A stretch of DNA of 46,105 bases from assembly GCA_017860345.1 (NCBI GenBank), contig JAFNAV010000003.1:1-46105 (forward strand), read 5' to 3'. A program made the position numbers and the translations under genes. The stretch's first letter is position 1, and the number at the start of each line of letters is the position of its first letter. The notes below the pieces were generated by a model, which saw nothing but the letters and a program-made list of their open reading frames with translations, did not search any database and was not told where the DNA came from. Shown here piece by piece: positions 8,592-16,618 of this stretch. This DNA comes from Bacteroidota bacterium. GTDB lineage: Bacteria; Bacteroidota; Bacteroidia; Bacteroidales; Paludibacteraceae.

Positions 8592-9329
8592 ATGAAAAAA
8601 GGAATACTTTTTTTCCTGCTAATCTGTTCTGTGTCTCTGTACAGTCAGAACCGACGCGGCCTTTATGGAACCGACCGTAATACACAAATTTCGAGTATTG
8701 TGGTGGGAGCCGGCCCTGCGTACCTGTTTGGCGATATAGGTGGCGAGATCGAAAATCAGGCCGTTTTCAGAACTTCCGACTGGGATATTATCAAAACCCG
8801 CTATATGTTTTCGCTCGGTTACCGGCTTGTTTTCCCCAATAATCTGGGGCTGAAAGCTACCTTGTTTTACGGCAGTTTCGAGGGAATGGATGTAGGTACG
8901 TCGAACCACAGCCGCGGCTATTTTTTCAATGCTAATGCGGCGGAATTCACCCTTTATGCCGAGTATATTTTGTATGGAGGCCCTTTCAATACTGCGGGCA
9001 ACCCACATACCGTTTTTATCTATGGCGGTGCCGGGATTCTGAAAAATCATGTGTATCATTATCCCACGCTTATCCGTCCGTACGACACCCAAAAGCTCGA
9101 TGTTGTTACTCCTACCTTGCCCTTTGGGCTGGGTTATACTTATAGTCTCAATAGTAATTTTGCTGTAGGCGTCGATATTGGCTGGCATATTGCTTTTACC
9201 GATTTTTTGGATGGGATTTCTTCCGGTGCATCGCAGTACAACGATTTACCGGCTTATCTCAACCTCACCGTTTCGTACACGATAACGGGCGGTAAAGGCG
9301 TCAGGCGAAACTGCAACTGTAACAGGTAA
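8592..9329 (+). CDS. Outer-membrane beta-barrel protein, first of a tandem pair
   Basis: I start this at 8592 rather than the upstream in-frame ATG at 8532, because MKKGILFFLLICSVSLYSQN is a textbook signal peptide and the upstream extension overlaps a hairpin. The mature part (about 225 residues) alternates polar and hydrophobic residues with many Tyr/Phe/Gly and ends in a barrel-like strand (AYLNLTVSYTIT) followed by a short tail RRNCNCNR. It is paralogous to the next gene: both open with SSIVV-x2-GP, then LF and GDIG, and share a YLYGG/FIYGGAG strand. No function can be assigned. Membership of the small-barrel OmpW/OprG-like or PorT-like class is a guess from size and pattern. Confidence 0.7.
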   Translation: MKKGILFFLLICSVSLYSQNRRGLYGTDRNTQISSIVVGAGPAYLFGDIGGEIENQAVFRTSDWDIIKTRYMFSLGYRLVFPNNLGLKATLFYGSFEGMDVGTSNHSRGYFFNANAAEFTLYAEYILYGGPFNTAGNPHTVFIYGGAGILKNHVYHYPTLIRPYDTQKLDVVTPTLPFGLGYTYSLNSNFAVGVDIGWHIAFTDFLDGISSGASQYNDLPAYLNLTVSYTITGGKGVRRNCNCNR

Positions 9330-9343
9330 TAAAATCAGAATCA

Positions 9344-10045
9344 ATGAATATGAACAGAGTATACATTTTCTTGATTTTTATTGTTTTGCCAATAGTGCTT
9401 TACGGGCAACGTAAAGACTGGACTCTTGGCGAAAGTTCCATCGTGGTTACCGGTGGTCCTTCCACCTTGTTTATTGGAGATATTGGCTCGCCGTTTGCCG
9501 AACGTTTTTTCAACGACCAGCAAAGAGGGGAGTTAACCAACTCGAAGTATTCTATTGGTTTTCATCAGGTTGTAAATTATGATTTTGGATATAAAATTTC
9601 TGTTCATACCGGATTTTACGGTCGGCAAGATGCAATATACTCTTTTGATGCGAATGTTTTTGAATGTGTAGCACGCGCCGAATACAACCTGCTGGGATTT
9701 ACAACTTCAAGAATTCACTACCTTTATCTTTATGGTGGGCTCGGATATATGTATTCCGACTACAAGCTTAAAACAGTTGCGCCGGCTTCTGTAGCTCCGG
9801 TTTATGGTTCGGCTTCGGCCCCAATAGTGCCGGTAGGGCTTGGTTATAAAATAAATCTGTTCAGGTCGGTAGCCCTGGGAGCTGAGATTGACATGACTTA
9901 TATTTTTTCAGATAAATTTGAAGGCAGGGGTGCTCAAACATCTCATTATCCGCACGATATTACCACTACCTTGTCGCTGGCCGTTTATTATCATATCAAT
10001 ACAGGTTCTTCGTCTGTTAAGGATTGTAACTGTATCTGGTACTGA
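9344..10045 (+). CDS. Outer-membrane beta-barrel protein, second of a tandem pair
   Basis: A 233-residue paralogue of the preceding gene, starting 14 bases after its stop, so the two are likely one transcript. Residues 1-21 are a signal peptide (VYIFLIFIVLPIVLYGQ). The mature protein has SSIVVTGGPSTLFIGDIGS near its start, mid-protein YLYLYGGLGYMYSDY, and a final strand TTLSLAVYYHI before the tail KDCNCIWY. As in its neighbour, the C-terminus carries a Cys-Asn-Cys motif after the last predicted strand. I infer a pair of small outer-membrane barrels made together, with no known substrate or partner. Confidence 0.7.
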   Translation: MNMNRVYIFLIFIVLPIVLYGQRKDWTLGESSIVVTGGPSTLFIGDIGSPFAERFFNDQQRGELTNSKYSIGFHQVVNYDFGYKISVHTGFYGRQDAIYSFDANVFECVARAEYNLLGFTTSRIHYLYLYGGLGYMYSDYKLKTVAPASVAPVYGSASAPIVPVGLGYKINLFRSVALGAEIDMTYIFSDKFEGRGAQTSHYPHDITTTLSLAVYYHINTGSSSVKDCNCIWY

Positions 10046-10216
10046 TTTTTTTAGTACAGTTTCGGTCTTTTCTTCTCAACTAAACTTACTCTTTAGATGT
10101 TCATTAATACATAATATCTTAAACTCAATGTTATATTTCTGACGCTGTTCAGGTAGTTTATAAGAAAAAAGTATTCTTTTTTTTTAACCCATAGACTTAA
10201 ATTCATGTTTTACTTG

Positions 10217-10224
10217 TATATTTA
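10217..10224 (+). promoter_or_regulatory. Possible -7 element abutting the GNAT start codon
   Basis: TATATTTA differs from TANNTTTG only in the last base. It ends three bases before the ATG at 10228, which would make the transcript leaderless or nearly so. Confidence 0.3.
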
Positions 10225-10227
10225 CAG

Positions 10228-10761
10228 ATGAAAATGATAAAATACGTAACAACAAATGAACCTGATTATACGGCTGAGATAACAAGACTTTACAACGATT
10301 GTTTTTCAACAGGAATTTCCGGGCAGTATATTGATCAGGGCGTTTTAAAACAATATATCGATCAGATTTTTGAGCAGGGTAACGTATGGCTTGCTGTCGA
10401 CGATAAATACCTGGCCGGAGTGCTGTTGTGCCTGCCTTTAAAGTTTGATGAATGCTTACCTCCCAAACTAAAGGAAACGCTGGATGTGGAAAAATGTTTG
10501 TATATAGCAGAGCTTATGGTAGACGGGCTTAGCCGGGGCAGGGGAGTGGGACAAACTCTTATTGATGAATGTATGAACGGAATTGATAAGACCCGATATA
10601 CAGACGTGGTTATCAGGGTATGGGACAAAAACATCCCGGCGCTGAACCTGTACCTGAAAGCAGGGTTTGGAGTGGCCGACAGCATTGTACAAACCAAAAC
10701 GAAACCTGACGGTAAAGAACTGTTTGAAATGAAAAAACTATATTTGAAAAAGAAGTTATAG
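10228..10761 (+). CDS. GNAT family N-acetyltransferase
   Basis: A 177-residue GCN5-related acetyltransferase. The central acetyl-CoA-binding signature is visible as LYIAELMVDGLSRGRGVGQTLI, with the R/Q-x-x-G-x-G/A loop as RGRGVG, followed by the helix and the later strand-helix VVIRVWDKNIPALNLYLKAGFGVAD (motif B with N-P-A-x-x-L-Y-x-x-x-G-F). Such enzymes transfer acetyl groups from acetyl-CoA to an amine on a small molecule or protein. The acceptor is not predictable here. It stands alone between the barrel pair and ovoA with its own leader. Confidence 0.85.
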   Translation: MKMIKYVTTNEPDYTAEITRLYNDCFSTGISGQYIDQGVLKQYIDQIFEQGNVWLAVDDKYLAGVLLCLPLKFDECLPPKLKETLDVEKCLYIAELMVDGLSRGRGVGQTLIDECMNGIDKTRYTDVVIRVWDKNIPALNLYLKAGFGVADSIVQTKTKPDGKELFEMKKLYLKKKL

Positions 10762-10880
10762 AAGTTGGGACTGAAAAACTTCCTGTTACATTAACCCAAA
10801 GTGTTGAAGTTGTTTTAAATAAAGAAGTTGTGTTTTAAAAAATCAGGAAATAAACCATCAGATTATCAAAAAATATCGTT

Positions 10881-12989
10881 ATGCAGGATTTTATAACTAA
10901 AACAGTAAATCTCAGAGAAGGAACTCCCGAAGCTAAGAGGCAGGAAATCAGGGATTATTTCCTGAAAACATGGGCTGTGGACGAAAAACTTTATACGCAG
11001 CTTGCCGACGATCAAACATTTTATCTTCGGGGCGATGCGCTCAGGCATGTGATAATTTTCTATCTCGGGCATACAGCCGTTTTTTTTATCAATAAGCTTT
11101 TTTTAGCCAAGGTTATCGATCAGCGTATTAATCCTGCTTTTGAATCGATTTTTGCCATCGGGGTGGATGAGATGAGTTGGGACGATCTGGACGAACGGCA
11201 CTACAAATGGCCAACTGTTGATGCTGTAAGAGAATATCGTAATCAGGCACGGGAATTAGTGTTGAAAGTAATTGATACCACACCGCTAAGCCTTCCTGTA
11301 AGCTGGGACAATCCTTTCTGGATAATTATGATGGGTATTGAACATGAGCGCATTCACCTCGAAACCTCATCGGTGCTTATTCGTCAATTGCCTTTGGATA
11401 AAGTAGTTGCCGGTTGTTTTGGGAATATCTGCAACGAACGGGGCGACGCGCCTGCCAATCCATTTTTATCTGTGCCGGGTGCCGAAATAAAATTGGGCAA
11501 GCCGTGGGATCATCCGCTCTATGGTTGGGACAACGAATATGGCAGCAGAACCGAAAAAGTGGAATCTTTTGAGGCAACACAAATGCTTGTTTCCAATGGT
11601 GAGTTTTTGAGTTTTATTCAGGATAACGGATATAATACGGAGAACTACTGGACTGAAGAGGGCTGGAGCTGGCGATGCTTTAAACAAGCCGCTATGCCGC
11701 TTTTCTGGCTCAAAGAAGGGCAGGAATACAGGCTACGTTTGGTAGCCGAAGAAATACCTATGCCCTGGAACTGGCCAGTAGAAGTTAATTATCTGGAAGC
11801 AAAGGCTTACTGTAACTGGCTTACTGCCAAAAAAGGGAAAACCTACCGGCTACCTACAGAGGCTGAGTGGTACCGGATGGCCGGACTGAATGGAATAACC
11901 GACCCGGTGGACTGGGAAACTGCACCCGCTAATATCAATCTGGAACATTACAGTTCGCCCTGCCCGGTAAACAAGTTTAAAACAGGCGATTTTTACGATC
12001 TTATTGGCAACGTATGGCAATGGACTGAAACCCCGATTACGGGTTACGCCGGATTCAAGGTTCACCCGATGTACGACGATTTTTCAACGCCTACTTTCGA
12101 CGGGAAGCACAACCTGATTAAAGGCGCTTCGTGGATTTCTACCGGAAATGAAGCTACCTTGCATGCCCGATACGCGTTTCGCCGGCATTTTTATCAGCAT
12201 GCCGGATTCAGAGTGGTGCAGTCGGACTTTCCGCTGGTAATTGAAAATGATGAGTACGAAACAGACCTTGAAGTAGCCAACTCCTGCGAAAACAACTGGG
12301 GCGATTTTTTTGAGGCAGGCGAAAATTTTCAGAAGCAACTGGCCGGTTTTATAACCGAAACACTAACCGACCGACCCATAAGCCGTGTACTCGACCTCAA
12401 TGCAGATACCGGACGGCTGGCATTTGAACTGGCTCCTTACTTTGACGACATTACGGCAATCGATTTTTCTGCCCGCTTTGTACGTATGTCTATTCAGTTG
12501 CAGGAAAAAGGATTTATCCGTTATATTGTGAAAGATGATGGTGAACTGGTATTGTACAGGGATTTGCTGCTTTCCGGCACGGGGCTGGGCAAAGGCAGGG
12601 AGAAAATCCTGTTTATGCAAGATAACGCCAACAACCTTAAGCCTGTGTATACGGGCTACGATTTGATTGTTGTCCCGAATTTGCTCGAAGAACTTACTTG
12701 TCCCATTTTATTTCTTCAGCACATTCACGAACGGCTTAATGCCGGCGGAACCTTAGTGATAGCTTCCACATACAACTGGGAAGCCAGTGGTATAAAACGG
12801 GAGCACTGGCCCGGAGGGTTTAAGCAGGATGGCGAGTCCGTTAGCTCATTTGAAGGAATCAGGGTACTTCTGGAGGCCAACTTCAGTCTCGAAACTACTC
12901 CTTTTGATTTACCCGTGGTACTGCGCAAAAGCACCCGAAACTCTGTAACCGGACTTTCCCAAATTAGTGTTTGGAGAAAGAGGGGGTAA
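10881..12989 (+). CDS. ovoA: OvoA-like 5-histidylcysteine sulfoxide synthase / methyltransferase
   Basis: A 702-residue three-domain protein matching OvoA, which joins cysteine to histidine oxidatively and then N-methylates the product in ovothiol biosynthesis. Residues 1 to about 180 are a DinB-like domain with the iron motif H155-x3-H159-x-E161 (HERIHLETS) and an upstream His64 (LGHTAVFF) as likely third ligand. Residues about 200-420 are a formylglycine-generating-enzyme/sulfatase-modifying fold (LPTEAEWYRMAG, GNVWQWTET, HARYAFRRHFYQHAGFRVV). Residues about 450-700 are a SAM methyltransferase (VLDLNADTGRLAFEL). The ergothioneine enzyme EgtB lacks this fused methyltransferase, which favours OvoA. 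No ovoB lyase gene is adjacent. It is convergent with the M14 gene, with 20 bases between the stops. Confidence 0.88.
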   Translation: MQDFITKTVNLREGTPEAKRQEIRDYFLKTWAVDEKLYTQLADDQTFYLRGDALRHVIIFYLGHTAVFFINKLFLAKVIDQRINPAFESIFAIGVDEMSWDDLDERHYKWPTVDAVREYRNQARELVLKVIDTTPLSLPVSWDNPFWIIMMGIEHERIHLETSSVLIRQLPLDKVVAGCFGNICNERGDAPANPFLSVPGAEIKLGKPWDHPLYGWDNEYGSRTEKVESFEATQMLVSNGEFLSFIQDNGYNTENYWTEEGWSWRCFKQAAMPLFWLKEGQEYRLRLVAEEIPMPWNWPVEVNYLEAKAYCNWLTAKKGKTYRLPTEAEWYRMAGLNGITDPVDWETAPANINLEHYSSPCPVNKFKTGDFYDLIGNVWQWTETPITGYAGFKVHPMYDDFSTPTFDGKHNLIKGASWISTGNEATLHARYAFRRHFYQHAGFRVVQSDFPLVIENDEYETDLEVANSCENNWGDFFEAGENFQKQLAGFITETLTDRPISRVLDLNADTGRLAFELAPYFDDITAIDFSARFVRMSIQLQEKGFIRYIVKDDGELVLYRDLLLSGTGLGKGREKILFMQDNANNLKPVYTGYDLIVVPNLLEELTCPILFLQHIHERLNAGGTLVIASTYNWEASGIKREHWPGGFKQDGESVSSFEGIRVLLEANFSLETTPFDLPVVLRKSTRNSVTGLSQISVWRKRG

Positions 12990-13009
12990 AGCGTTTAAAG
13001 TTTTGTATC

Positions 13010-13936
13010 TCAAAACCTCACAATCTTAAACATCACTGTGCTTTGGTGTATCAGTGGTTTATGGTGGGCAAAGAAAATGGTGCCATCGGTAGGTGCTAAA
13101 ATAGAGCTGCGGGTTTCGCCGGTGAATGGATCCAGAATTTTAGCGAGCAAATCGCCTGCTTTAATTTCGTCGCCGGCACCTTTAAGCGCGTAAAGTATGC
13201 CCGACTGGTTGGATATTATCGTTTCCAGGTCGGAGTCTTTTAGTATGTATGAGCTGTGTCCTTCGTGTTTGTTCTGGCTGATAATCTTCATGTTGTTCAT
13301 GAATCGCAGTATTGAAGTCCAGGCCGTTTTGGCAGTATCTTTATTAATCGTGTCGGTGTCGCCCGAGTAAATTGAAAAAGCCTGAGTGCCGAATATTTGC
13401 CAGTTGTAGTTGAGTACTGTGGTGTCGTAAGGTTTGGGTTTACGTATCAGCACATAGGGTAAGCCAAATTTTTTGGCAAGCTTTATGTTTTGGAATCCCG
13501 TATCCATCATTCGTACATGCGGTATAAACTCGCCGGGCATATAAAAACTGGCTAACTGTATACCATATTTATAATCTTTTACATGTTCAAAAATAGCAGC
13601 TGCAATGCGTTGCGTGGTTTCGCCCTTGTCATATCCCGGAAACATGCGGTTGATGTCGGTATTGTCCATAGCCCAGAAACGTTTATTGATATTCATGGAA
13701 AAATGATTGGCCGATGGAATGACAAGAATTTCGTGTCCGGCGATGAGTTTTCCGGCTTCCTCAATTTCTATCAGGTTTTTCACTATTTGCGAGCATACAA
13801 ACTGCTGTTGCACTTCGTCGCCGCGCATAGCGCCTACTATTGCGATGGTTTTTTCACCTTCGCCAAAGCGAAATCCGTGTATCTTAAAATCGTCGCGGTA
13901 AGGCGATTTCATGGTAAATAATATCTCTTCTTTCAT
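13010..13936 (-). CDS. Aspartoacylase/AstE-like M14 protein, predicted catalytically dead
   Basis: A 308-residue member of the succinylglutamate desuccinylase/aspartoacylase (M14) family and paralogue of the next gene. In active members zinc is held by the His and Glu of a GTHGNE-like motif and by a later His. Here the first motif reads GAMRGDE, so the His position is Arg38 while Glu41 remains. The later His aligns with Gln127 (YGIQLAS), and the catalytic Glu of the V-V-E-M-G motif aligns with Tyr190 (SIYSG). The INRMFPG substrate-binding segment and the C-terminal barrel-like domain are kept. It is the last gene of a five-gene operon. I infer a pseudoenzyme or binding subunit, possibly partnering the intact paralogue. 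Confidence 0.8.
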   Translation of the reverse strand: MKEEILFTMKSPYRDDFKIHGFRFGEGEKTIAIVGAMRGDEVQQQFVCSQIVKNLIEIEEAGKLIAGHEILVIPSANHFSMNINKRFWAMDNTDINRMFPGYDKGETTQRIAAAIFEHVKDYKYGIQLASFYMPGEFIPHVRMMDTGFQNIKLAKKFGLPYVLIRKPKPYDTTVLNYNWQIFGTQAFSIYSGDTDTINKDTAKTAWTSILRFMNNMKIISQNKHEGHSSYILKDSDLETIISNQSGILYALKGAGDEIKAGDLLAKILDPFTGETRSSILAPTDGTIFFAHHKPLIHQSTVMFKIVRF

Positions 13937-13999
13937 TTTTCAGTATACTGTCAGCTATATTCAATATGGTTTAAATCAGGGTACACCCATTACACAGGA

Positions 14000-14932
14000 T
14001 TACCCGGGTTTTTCCGAATAAATACGGGCTATGAGTGAACCTTCGTAAACTACAGGATAGGTTCGCAGGGTAAACACCAGTCCGTCTACCGGCGATAGTA
14101 CGTTCTGTAGCGTGGTACCTTCAAAAGGATCAACAATCTGACACAGCAAATCGCCCTTCCTTACATCTACCGAGTGCGATACCGAAGGAATGATGATACC
14201 CGATACATCGGCATTCATAAAAAAAACTTCGCCGCGGTTCGATATTTCCGGTTTTGAAATATGCTTCGTCACCGGGCCGTTCCACATGCCCATTTTGTGC
14301 ATCATATTGAGTATGCCATCTACCAACCTATTGCCGTAATCGCGGGTTATACGCATGCCAATACCCATTTCTACCACAATGGTAGGGGTTTTAATTACAT
14401 TGAGCGAGTGCGCAAGAGTGGATTCAAGTACCGTAGCGGCATCGTGTATCCAGATAAAGTCCAGATTGAGCATTTTGGCAAAGGGGATAAGTTTTGCCGA
14501 CATTTTTACATTGATTCGTGCCTGCGGCATTTCGCGTAAAAAGATATTACTGGCATGGATATCGATAACCATATCGGCCCCTTTCAGGTCCTGAATAATT
14601 TTGTATGCGGTATGTTCTATCAGATGTCCGTTGGGGTCGCCCGGGAAAATGCGGTTCATATCAAGGTCGAAAGTCGGAATGCCACGGGTAACAGAATCCA
14701 CGCCAAGGGGGTTCAGGGCAGGGTATACATCAACAGTTCCGTCCAGAAATGCCCTGTTTTCATTGAGTCGCCTGATAAGTTCAAAACAAACATATTGTCC
14801 TTCAAGCTCATCGCCGTGCGTACCTGTAACTATACAGATGCGTTTATTTCCATTGCCGTTACGTATCGTTTTTTTTCGTATCAGTAGCTGCTCATCTACC
14901 GGCAATCCTTCTGAAATAATGGTTTTAATCAT
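14000..14932 (-). CDS. Succinylglutamate desuccinylase/aspartoacylase family M14 zinc hydrolase
   Basis: A 310-residue M14-type amidohydrolase with intact metal site: GTHGDELEG supplies His39 and Glu42, DIHASN supplies His126, and VVEMG supplies the catalytic Glu188. The substrate-carboxylate motif DMNRIFPGDPNG is present near 91-102. Residues from about 230 form a beta-rich lipoyl/biotinyl-like domain (KGDLLCQIVDPFEG and LSPVDGLVF). The family removes an acyl or aminoacyl group from an amide bond. Here the likely substrate is a product or precursor of the ATP-grasp enzyme in the same operon. It sits 63 bases upstream of its inactive-looking paralogue and 70 bases downstream of the transglutaminase gene. 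True aspartoacylase activity is unlikely given the context. Confidence 0.85.
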   Translation of the reverse strand: MIKTIISEGLPVDEQLLIRKKTIRNGNGNKRICIVTGTHGDELEGQYVCFELIRRLNENRAFLDGTVDVYPALNPLGVDSVTRGIPTFDLDMNRIFPGDPNGHLIEHTAYKIIQDLKGADMVIDIHASNIFLREMPQARINVKMSAKLIPFAKMLNLDFIWIHDAATVLESTLAHSLNVIKTPTIVVEMGIGMRITRDYGNRLVDGILNMMHKMGMWNGPVTKHISKPEISNRGEVFFMNADVSGIIIPSVSHSVDVRKGDLLCQIVDPFEGTTLQNVLSPVDGLVFTLRTYPVVYEGSLIARIYSEKPG

Positions 14933-15002
14933 TCAGTTCATCAGATATTAAGAGTTGTCATTTAGTTTTTTGTTTCCTCATAAAAAAATCAAGCTTGCAG
15001 CC

Positions 15003-15779
15003 TTATTGTTCCTGTTCCACTTTCAGGAATACCTCTAATTTTTGCTGAGCCAGACCTTTGAAAACGCCTTTGTCGATAGCACAATCAGAATAATCTCTGC
15101 CATGAGCCAGTTTAATGTAGCCATCATTGGCAGGGCGGTTGTGTGTAGGGTCAAAAGCGTACCACACGCCCCCGTGATGGTACTCAATCCAGGCATGGGT
15201 AAATCCCTCGCCTTGTATAAATCCTGTAACATAACGTGCTGCAATGCCGTGGTGTCTGCATACGGCAATCATTACATGTGCAAAGTCCTGACAAACACCT
15301 TGTCCGAGCGCAAGAGCCTCTTCGGCTGTAGTGTGTACCGATGTTATACCCGATACGTAGTTCAGGGAGGCGTTCACAGCATTTGAAATAATAAAAATAT
15401 TCTCGTGTACAGAACCATTTTCCGAAAGCTTAATGCCGTTGCTTATTTCAGGGATTTTATTCATGGGCTGTGTCAGTTTTGAGCTGTACAGAAACAAAGG
15501 GTTAAGTTTTTCCTGAATTTTATAGTCATAAAGTTCAACCACCCCTTCGGAGCAAAATTCAAAATAATTATGAAAATTACCCATATAGCCGGTTAAGAGC
15601 GTATTGCCAAACGAGTCGGTACTCCATGTTTTTTTATCGTCGGGCAATATTGTGCATATACTCTCAACGATTTTCTGCGCTTCGGACTCACGTGGAATGC
15701 AACGCAATAGAAAATGATGTGAGAAAATATTTTCGCTGAATGTAATAACTGTTCTGTAGCTGTATCTTAACCGTAACAT
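15003..15779 (-). CDS. Transglutaminase-like protein
   Basis: A 258-residue COG1305-type protein. An N-terminal beta-rich region (1 to about 110) is followed by the transglutaminase core: nucleophile Cys163 in GQGVCQDFAHVMIAVCRHHGIAARYVTGF, catalytic His195 in THAWIEY, and Asp210 in YAFDPTHNRP. Members act as proteases or transamidases on peptide bonds. Consistent pairing with alpha-E and circularly permuted ATP-grasp genes is a known arrangement and points to processing of a peptide-like product. Only 8 bases separate it from the alpha-E gene upstream, so translation is probably coupled. No signal peptide is present, so it should be cytoplasmic. Confidence 0.9.
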   Translation of the reverse strand: MLRLRYSYRTVITFSENIFSHHFLLRCIPRESEAQKIVESICTILPDDKKTWSTDSFGNTLLTGYMGNFHNYFEFCSEGVVELYDYKIQEKLNPLFLYSSKLTQPMNKIPEISNGIKLSENGSVHENIFIISNAVNASLNYVSGITSVHTTAEEALALGQGVCQDFAHVMIAVCRHHGIAARYVTGFIQGEGFTHAWIEYHHGGVWYAFDPTHNRPANDGYIKLAHGRDYSDCAIDKGVFKGLAQQKLEVFLKVEQEQ

Positions 15780-15787
15780 TGAATTTA

Positions 15788-16483
15788 TTAAGCAGTAAAA
15801 AGTCCGTTCAGATAAAAAAGAGTTTGCGGCTCTTTGTATGTATCGAACGACATTTTGTTTTTGTAAGCAATCAACTTTATCTCATCACACAATTCCGGGT
15901 CTTTATCAGTATATTCAAAAAGTCGATTGTTTATATCGGCAATTCTGTCGAAAGGGTAATCGAACCGGATGTGTAAATCGGCACTTTCTACAAATTTACC
16001 AAATTTTATTGTACGACGTATCTTTGTGTTCAATATTCTTTCGTCAACCGATCCCCAGAATGCAAGTATGTAGTCTGTAATGGTCTGTAATTCAGATAAA
16101 ATTACATTCCCCTCTCTTGCTTTCTGCATGTACGAAATCGACATTTGAATATATGAAAGCGTTTCGCTCATAATTTCTTCGCGCAGCAATATGGCATTGT
16201 CGTTCACCCTTTCGAGCATATTGATAATCGAGTCGGGATTCTCGGTACTATACAGGTAGCTCATGATAAATTCTGCGCCCGAAGAGTAGCGGTTTTCAAT
16301 ACCCATTTTATTGCAGAAACTGATGTAAGAGTCGTGGTCTTCGTCAATCATCAGGTCGTTATGTTTACGCAATAAGTGCAACGCCAGATAAACTCTTTCG
16401 GCATATCTGCCCATCCAGAACAGGCGGTTGGCTTTGGCCATGGATATTCCGGTGTTCAATTTTTTTAGCTGAATTGTTTGCAT
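15788..16483 (-). CDS. Alpha-E domain protein (COG2307/DUF403)
   Basis: A 231-residue, almost wholly helical protein recognised by the N-terminal signature ANRLFWMGRYAERVYLALHLL, which corresponds to the usual NLFWMARYMERAEN-like opening of alpha-E proteins. Members are usually near 300 residues, so this is a short form. The ATG at 16441 (MAKANRLFW) is an alternative start that matches family N-termini better. The longer start is kept because the residues before it are in frame and unbroken. The biochemical role is unknown. It is nearly always found beside a circularly permuted ATP-grasp gene and a transglutaminase, as here, and is thought to work with them in peptide or amide synthesis. Confidence 0.82.
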   Translation of the reverse strand: MQTIQLKKLNTGISMAKANRLFWMGRYAERVYLALHLLRKHNDLMIDEDHDSYISFCNKMGIENRYSSGAEFIMSYLYSTENPDSIINMLERVNDNAILLREEIMSETLSYIQMSISYMQKAREGNVILSELQTITDYILAFWGSVDERILNTKIRRTIKFGKFVESADLHIRFDYPFDRIADINNRLFEYTDKDPELCDEIKLIAYKNKMSFDTYKEPQTLFYLNGLFTA

Positions 16484-16618
16484 ACTTAGTCAATTATTTG
16501 TTTTAATATAATTAGGTTCTTAAAAGGTGTTGAGTAGAGAAGTGGATTTTAACAACAAGTTTTTTTCAGCACCACCTAAAGAACTGTGTCTCGGTCATTA
16601 TCCTTTTCGTTGTTCGTT

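Noticed and set aside
10762..10880. A regulatory riboswitch before ovoA
   Set aside because: Only repeated GAAGTTG words and an A/T-rich leader are visible. No stable structure or known riboswitch core could be drawn.
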